25,133 nt of DNA from a virus: positions 1 to 25,133 of the IMG/VR virus record IMGVR_UViG_3300035145_000752, one strand, 5' to 3'. Every line of letters begins with the position of its first letter. Position 1 is the first letter of the stretch. Positions 19,203-25,133 of this stretch are shown piece after piece. Made by a program: the position numbers and the translations under genes. Under the pieces are notes generated by a model. It worked only from the letters and a program-made list of their open reading frames with translations. It was not told the DNA's origin and ran no database searches.

Positions 19203-22200
19203 TTAGATTTCTACTAACCACCAACCACGCTTAGAGCTTGGGACGCCAGATGACGTTCCATCACTATTTAGATCACCTGCATAGATCAGTCCGAATGCGG
19301 CATTTGGAGTAGTTACGTTCAACTCACCACCATTATGGTTAGAGAGGTTAACACCACTTACAGTTGGAGCAATGTTTGTATTATCTCCTTGGATTCTCTG
19401 ACTGGTTGCTGCACGAATTACAAGTTTGAGATTGTAAGACAGATCACCACCAATGTCAACGAATCTAATCATATCACCATGCTTAGGCGATTCTGGTAGT
19501 CTGATGTAAAGATCTCCCGTGACATTTACGAAGTAGTTGATGTTACTGACAACATCAGCACCACCAGAAGACTGAGATAGATAATCCCAACGTCTTGCAC
19601 CAGTAGGACCATAGAAGTAATCAATTCCTCCTAGTTTAACAGTAGAATTGTTACTTACCTTGAAGATATCGGTTGTTCCGTTTCTAACAGCGAAGTCACC
19701 ACCATTGACCTGTAAGTCACTAGCGAAACTGCTAGTTCCAGATGTTGCTTCACTTACAAACAGTCCAGCAATTGTTAGGTTGCCACTGGTATTCTCCAAG
19801 CGTAGTTTGTTATTTGTTCCTACATTATCCTTAATTGTGAAGTCACCGCCATTGATGACCGTATCTCCAGTGCTAGCATCTACAAGGAACTTATTGAATC
19901 CAGCGCCAACACTCAGATCACCGCGAATCTTAGTATCTCCATTTGCGCTATCAACTTCAAATGCAATTGTTCCAGCAGTTGTTCCATTTGTAACTCTGAG
20001 ATACTCACTTCCAGCAGTTGTAGATCCTTTGAGTAGAATAGTCTTATTGACTTCCAACTCACCAAGAATAAACGTATTGCCAGTTGTCGATAGTACCTCA
20101 AACGTCTTAGTTGAAGTAGGTTCTGCACCATCATTAATTCTAAGTCCTTGGATAGATGTTAGTGCAGTAAGAACACTTACAACACGAACAAATTCACTAT
20201 CAGAAAGTCTTAGATAATCATTAGCAACAATAGATCCACCAAACTCGGCAGTTTGTACTTGAGTAATAGTAGTATTAACGCCAGTGGTTAGATAACTTGC
20301 ATTATCAGACTTATCAAGTCTGAAGATTGGGGTGTTATCTGGGTGAATTCTTGCTGTAGTTCCTTCTGCTCCACGCTCAACCTTAACACGAATTCCTCCT
20401 CCACTAGGAGTTTGATCGGTTAGGTTAGTGAGTTCAATAACTCTTACAATTTCTGACTGATCTTCATCAGTTGCAGATTGATCGAGAAGTAAGAAGTCAC
20501 CAATTGAAATCTCTCCAGCAGTAACAACTTCATTGAATCCAATGAATTCTTCTGTTGCTGAGATTTGAGCGGCACCAAATGCGTCTAGTTCTTTATCACT
20601 AATATTGATTCTCTTATAAAGGTCAATATTAAAGTCTGCTAGACTTCCTGCAGGGTGTGTTACGCTAGTTGTTCCAAAGACGTTTCTAACGACCTCAAAA
20701 CCACCAGCATTAACGCCACCATGTAGTTCAATATCACCATCAAAGTCTGCTCTTGCATTTACACGTAGAGCATTTCTAACTCTAGTTGTACCACCCTGAG
20801 AACCCATATTCAGAGTAGATGCTGATGTAGCAAAATCAACTGTGTTAGGACCACCACTAGCAGCAAGTAGTTCAAAACTGCTATTCAATGAGAACAACTT
20901 ACCTGTTCCAGATCCTGCAGTGATGCCACTACCAATTTGAACGTCACCATCTAGGTTTGTATTTCTTGTCTTGATCTCGGTCATAGAACCGCTATTCAAG
21001 AACGCACCACCTAGAGTGATGTTACAATCGTAAGTGTCATTATTATTTGCTACGGTAGCAATTCTAACTTCTGCCTGTTGAGATGCTCTATGAATATTAA
21101 AGGATGTTGTTGTAGCAACGTTACCAAGAGCAAATTGAGATGAAGATGCATAGTTAGCAATGTTGATCGTATTTGCGGCAGTATTTCCAGATGCATTCGC
21201 AATCTGTAAATTCTCTGCTGCCATTGCAAATCTCACCGTTGTTGGTGTATTCATCAAATCAACAGATGTGCTGGTAGTATCAAGAGCACCAGTAAAGATG
21301 TCTAATCTACCACTAATGGTGAGGTCTCCACTGTTAAATGTCTTGCCCCTCATCGCAATATCATAAGCGGAGAAGACTCCGTTCATTTCAGTAGCGGTGG
21401 TATTAATACCAATTCTTCCATTATCACCACCTAGAGGACCAGCGGTTGTGGAAACACGCAAGACTGATAATGCACCAAGATCACCAGGAGTACCACTACC
21501 AACAATTAGAGCATTGTCTTGCTTGATAGCGTTAGCGTAACGAGCATGACCGTCATCTACTGACAAGAATGATGGTTCAATGAAGGTTCTACCCGAAATG
21601 AATGTAGTACCACAAACATCCAAGTTTGCTACTGGTTCAGTTCCCTCAACTTGATTACTTCCGTTAGTCGTATTTTGTTCTACGAATGCGTTGTAAACAG
21701 AGTCATGAGATGCTCTGGAGATCGTGTTGATACCAAGTTTAAAGTCTGCAAATGCAGTGGTATCAGTTCTGAGTGCTTCAGCACCAATAACACCAGTCTC
21801 TTTCCAGATAGAATTAGAATATTCTAGTGTTGGAGCAGGAGTATTGTTAGAAACTAATGTAGCCCAACTGGAAACACTTGCTACCTTGGGGTTAGCAATT
21901 TGAATGTATAGGTAGTTGTCAGTAATATCAAAAGGATCATTAGTTGGAGAGTAAATCGTCCAACCAGTTGGTAGGTTGAAGTTAGCATCAGGATAGTTCT
22001 TAAATCTGATTCTCGATCCAGCAGTAATTCCGAGACTGTCTAGTGTCTGAGGAAGATTGGTGTTGATATCAAGGAACGTAATCTTAATAACATTAGATCC
22101 ATCAGTTGTGATGGTAGAAATGTTATCATTACTGATACGTGTGAAGAAGTTCGTTAGGATCCAACCAAGAGAACCACTCTTACCAATTTCACCACCCTTG

Positions 22201-25133
22201 AGTAGAATATCTCCTTGATCTGGGATAACTCCCTGATAAGAAATTACTTGATCTGCAACAATCGCATTTCCACCAACACTAACCAATCCAGATTGATTAG
22301 GACTGAGGTTTGATGGACCACCTGCTGCATAATGTGTCTGGATCTTATACTTCTGTCCGTTTCCTCTAGAGTTGAAAGCGAAGATCGCTGCATCAATACG
22401 GTTCTTACCAATTCTGATGTCTCCATCGAGAGGTGAAGAAGTAGCCCATCCAAGTCTATCAAGAATTTCATCTTGCTGTAGTTGAGTTACAGGATCAATA
22501 GATGATACATTAGATCTAATAATTAGAGAATTTCTCTGATTTGTTAGATCTTCATCTTGAACGGTAATTAGAATTGGAGATTCAAATGTGTTAACAAGAT
22601 CGCCATCACCACCAATAACATTGATATACTCATTGAACGTTACTGGCGTATCGAACGTCGTAACGAGACCTGCAATTACATCTTCATCATCACCGTCATC
22701 CTCAAGAACTGCAGCATCAATGAATGTCTCTTCACCAGTAATAGCGTTGATTCTTCTATTACCGATATAGAGATCACCCTGTGAGTTAATACCAGTGTAG
22801 AAGACGATACCAGCGTCTTGTTTCTTACTTTGGGCGTAGAAGTCCTCAATGAACTCTAGAACGATCTCCTGACGTGCTGGGAGACCTGTGGAGTAGTTAC
22901 CAGGACCGAAACCAAGGTATTCAAACGTGTGGTTACCAGCACGAGCGATAGATGGTCTTCTAAGTTCAACGTAGTAACGCTCCTTAGAAACAATTCGACC
23001 ATCACCTGCAATAGGAATGCGACGATCTTCAGAACCTGAAGCTGCATTACCTTCCTGTGCTCTAATTCTATTGTCAATTACATTACCAACAGAGTCGCTA
23101 GTAGTGTTTGTATATTCAGATTCAATAAACGCAGGTTGCTGAGTCAAATCTTCAACCATTTCTCTGGTTGTAGAGTTCTTAACGTCGTTGACTGTAACAA
23201 GACCATGAATATAGTTGTCCGCTGCAGAGAAAGCAGAAGGAGGATCAATTAACTGAGAATAATAGTTCTTCTCTTCAATTGAAGTACCGTTGTTTTGGAA
23301 CCAAAGAGGATCATTTCTGTAGTTTAGAGGATATAGTTTACCAACTGGTTGAGAGAACTTGTATTTCTTAAAGTTTTCAGCAACACCAGCACCTTGTGGG
23401 AATGGTGAGACATTACCACGGAGAGCAGTTAGATAGTAGATACCATCTTGCTGTCCCGAAATACGCTTTTGTAGTTCTTCACTATCGAAGATGTAGAAGG
23501 TATCTTCAATAACACCAACGTCCTCAACCTTATCAACATAGTATTCAACACCCGCACCGTCAGTAACACGATCACCTGGGGTGATAGTATAGATGTTAGC
23601 GCCGTTTTGCTTGTAATAATACTCAGGATATTTTTTTCTGATTAGTGTTTTCAGAGGTAGCGATTTACCCATGTCTTGATCTTCAAGCATGGTAGCAAAA
23701 ACATTACCCTGTCTAAATTCGGTAGCAGTATATTCACTGAATTCAAGTTTACCACCACGGATATTCTTGATGATTAGATAATGATCGCCACCAACATTCA
23801 TGTATGCATGAATATTAGCAGTACCAGAAGAATTACCACTAAACTGAACTTGGTTAGCTGTAATATTTTGTGTCTTGTTAGCAACGAATGAACCGCCCTG
23901 AGGAGATTCAATCTTAACCGTAGTAAAGAGTTCGTTTCTTAGACCAGGATAGTTAAGAGTATCAACCGCATGGTCGTATACAGTTAACTCTAGATACTTG
24001 ATTGAAGAATCAAACTCGTCTTCTACATAACGACCAGACTGAATAGTTGCTTGAATACCAGAAGCAAACTTAGCAAATGCTTTGTATACAGTTCCAGAAC
24101 CAGTTAAATCTTTACCATATGGATCATATGCAAATGCTTGATTTAGATTTTGTGCTTCAAAATCAGCGGCAGTATATCCAATAAATTCACCAGACTGTCT
24201 TGGGTTCTCGAAACGAGCACCATATACAGATCCTGTTACAGGTTTGAGTAAGATCTTCTGTGGTACAAGTTTACGAGTGTCGTCAGTTCTAGTCTTAAGA
24301 ACGAAACCATTGATAGGATCTCTTGCGTTCTCAAGATACTTAGGAATGACATAACGTAGTTTATATGTTCTGTCATCCTTATCTCTATTGTCGGTAAGAC
24401 GTTCAAACCACGTATCAGTAGTCTTTGGTCTATCGCTGTAGTCACTCTGCTGGATTCTCCAGAGAATATTATTAATGTTAACTCCATTGTTTGGAGTAAC
24501 TTCATCGATACACTCAATATACCACTTACCAGTATCGCCAAAAGTAGGATCAAACTTAACTGGAGAAATACGCTTGTTAGCAAATACCTCAAACTTCAGA
24601 TTGTTCTGACCCGATTGGAACAGAATAGGTCTTTGGTTTGCTAATGCATCGCCTGCACTTTCGTGAATGGTGAATACCTTGTTAGAATGATAACGGACAT
24701 AAACTTCTTTCTGTGGATCAATTCTACCAAAGTTAGGATCATTGGTATCAGTGACTGCAATACTTGCACTCGTATCCCATCCAGTTCCAAGTAATGGTAG
24801 ATTTGATCCTTCTAGTGCTCTAAAGAAAACTTTCTGTGGAGTTACATTACTTGCAGGAATATCAAAAATGTGAGCGATATTTGTCTCAATACCACCACTG
24901 GTAGCATTGGTAAGATTGACAGTATATGTGTGGCAATCGTAAGAAATATCTCTGACGAACTGATAGATGTCGATCTCGATATTTGGATCAATAGTATCAG
25001 TCTCAGATGAGTAGATATAGATACCTGCTGCAGCATTCTCAGGAGAGGTTGCCAACATCAATTTGTTTTGTGATGCAGCAGATCCATTGAATACTGTGGT
25101 GGTGTTATATTCTTTTCCACCTTCAATAGTCTT
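19203..25133 (-). CDS. Giant virion structural protein, 5' end beyond window (>1976 aa)
   Basis: The frame is open to the window edge, so the apparent TTG start at 25061 is not the true one; 1976 residues are present. The N-terminal 1000 residues visible are mixed beta structure typical of baseplate or tail-fibre shafts (YYVDKVEDVGVIEDTFYIF, ERYYVELRRPSIARAG). From about 21500 down to 19550 come many short strand-turn repeats (GDLTISGRLDI, GDTKIRGDLSVG, NGGDFTIKDN, NGGDFAVRNG), like beta-helical fibre shafts. The ending PSSKRGWWLVEI is one I recall from cyanophage fibre and baseplate proteins. It precedes the collar proteins, so a baseplate or proximal fibre role is likely. No enzymatic motif seen. 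Confidence 0.8.
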   Translation of the reverse strand, partial: KTIEGGKEYNTTTVFNGSAASQNKLMLATSPENAAAGIYIYSSETDTIDPNIEIDIYQFVRDISYDCHTYTVNLTNATSGGIETNIAHIFDIPASNVTPQKVFFRALEGSNLPLLGTGWDTSASIAVTDTNDPNFGRIDPQKEVYVRYHSNKVFTIHESAGDALANQRPILFQSGQNNLKFEVFANKRISPVKFDPTFGDTGKWYIECIDEVTPNNGVNINNILWRIQQSDYSDRPKTTDTWFERLTDNRDKDDRTYKLRYVIPKYLENARDPINGFVLKTRTDDTRKLVPQKILLKPVTGSVYGARFENPRQSGEFIGYTAADFEAQNLNQAFAYDPYGKDLTGSGTVYKAFAKFASGIQATIQSGRYVEDEFDSSIKYLELTVYDHAVDTLNYPGLRNELFTTVKIESPQGGSFVANKTQNITANQVQFSGNSSGTANIHAYMNVGGDHYLIIKNIRGGKLEFSEYTATEFRQGNVFATMLEDQDMGKSLPLKTLIRKKYPEYYYKQNGANIYTITPGDRVTDGAGVEYYVDKVEDVGVIEDTFYIFDSEELQKRISGQQDGIYYLTALRGNVSPFPQGAGVAENFKKYKFSQPVGKLYPLNYRNDPLWFQNNGTSIEEKNYYSQLIDPPSAFSAADNYIHGLVTVNDVKNSTTREMVEDLTQQPAFIESEYTNTTSDSVGNVIDNRIRAQEGNAASGSEDRRIPIAGDGRIVSKERYYVELRRPSIARAGNHTFEYLGFGPGNYSTGLPARQEIVLEFIEDFYAQSKKQDAGIVFYTGINSQGDLYIGNRRINAITGEETFIDAAVLEDDGDDEDVIAGLVTTFDTPVTFNEYINVIGGDGDLVNTFESPILITVQDEDLTNQRNSLIIRSNVSSIDPVTQLQQDEILDRLGWATSSPLDGDIRIGKNRIDAAIFAFNSRGNGQKYKIQTHYAAGGPSNLSPNQSGLVSVGGNAIVADQVISYQGVIPDQGDILLKGGEIGKSGSLGWILTNFFTRISNDNISTITTDGSNVIKITFLDINTNLPQTLDSLGITAGSRIRFKNYPDANFNLPTGWTIYSPTNDPFDITDNYLYIQIANPKVASVSSWATLVSNNTPAPTLEYSNSIWKETGVIGAEALRTDTTAFADFKLGINTISRASHDSVYNAFVEQNTTNGSNQVEGTEPVANLDVCGTTFISGRTFIEPSFLSVDDGHARYANAIKQDNALIVGSGTPGDLGALSVLRVSTTAGPLGGDNGRIGINTTATEMNGVFSAYDIAMRGKTFNSGDLTISGRLDIFTGALDTTSTSVDLMNTPTTVRFAMAAENLQIANASGNTAANTINIANYASSSQFALGNVATTTSFNIHRASQQAEVRIATVANNNDTYDCNITLGGAFLNSGSMTEIKTRNTNLDGDVQIGSGITAGSGTGKLFSLNSSFELLAASGGPNTVDFATSASTLNMGSQGGTTRVRNALRVNARADFDGDIELHGGVNAGGFEVVRNVFGTTSVTHPAGSLADFNIDLYKRINISDKELDAFGAAQISATEEFIGFNEVVTAGEISIGDFLLLDQSATDEDQSEIVRVIELTNLTDQTPSGGGIRVKVERGAEGTTARIHPDNTPIFRLDKSDNASYLTTGVNTTITQVQTAEFGGSIVANDYLRLSDSEFVRVVSVLTALTSIQGLRINDGAEPTSTKTFEVLSTTGNTFILGELEVNKTILLKGSTTAGSEYLRVTNGTTAGTIAFEVDSANGDTKIRGDLSVGAGFNKFLVDASTGDTVINGGDFTIKDNVGTNNKLRLENTSGNLTIAGLFVSEATSGTSSFASDLQVNGGDFAVRNGTTDIFKVSNNSTVKLGGIDYFYGPTGARRWDYLSQSSGGADVVSNINYFVNVTGDLYIRLPESPKHGDMIRFVDIGGDLSYNLKLVIRAATSQRIQGDNTNIAPTVSGVNLSNHNGGELNVTTPNAAFGLIYAGDLNSDGTSSGVPSSKRGWWLVEI

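Noticed and set aside
19648-20217. 189-residue open frame on the plus strand
   Set aside because: Antisense to the giant structural gene, with repetitive Pro/Leu/Ser composition expected of a complementary frame.
25059-25061. TTG at 25061 as the start of the giant structural protein
   Set aside because: The frame remains open through to the window edge, so the start is outside.

Overview
The window looks like part of the genome of a T4-like tailed phage, most probably a cyanomyovirus infecting marine Synechococcus or Prochlorococcus. The reasons are a giant virion protein followed by three tail-collar fibre proteins, several 2-oxoglutarate/Fe(II) oxygenases beside the fibres, and a dense block of 40-150 residue proteins of types I recall from cyanophage genomes. 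The assignment rests on protein character and layout; I ran no search. Every supported gene lies on the minus strand, so transcription runs from 25133 towards 1, and intergenic gaps are very short (ATGA, TGATG and similar overlaps are common).

Region A (25133 to about 12862) is the adhesion module. It holds the 3' end of a very large virion protein (open at the window edge), two tail-collar proteins of 450 and 289 residues, and a 1370-residue modular fibre with a glycine-rich N-terminal half, four repeats of about 106 residues, and a collar domain. Region B (12830 to 8907) is probably late as well: a 2OG-Fe(II) oxygenase, a long protein with a tail-fibre-assembly-like segment, a PKHD/YbiX-type hydroxylase, a third oxygenase, and two unknown genes. 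The oxygenases may modify fibre proteins or act on host metabolites.

Region C (8903 to 1) is a block of small genes in which several genes have their own sigma70-like promoter placed on or near the stop codon of the preceding gene. Three promoters have good -35 and -10 boxes with an exact 17-nt spacer (about 8.89, 7.28 and 3.31 kb). Three others share a CCCTATACTA element 22-23 nt before the start codon, without a -35 box. One promoter is built into an intrinsic terminator so that the -35 hexamer is exactly the hairpin loop. That element precedes the most interesting pair in the window: a PD-(D/E)XK-type nuclease candidate immediately followed by an HTH-containing gamma-type N6-adenine DNA methyltransferase, which resembles a phage-borne restriction-modification unit.

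Further downstream are an exported HEGWH metallopeptidase-like protein, an AbrB/MazE-like protein, tiny membrane proteins, two same-strand gene pairs overlapping by 110 nt, and a fourth oxygenase. I saw no tRNA, rRNA, CRISPR array, integrase or insertion sequence.
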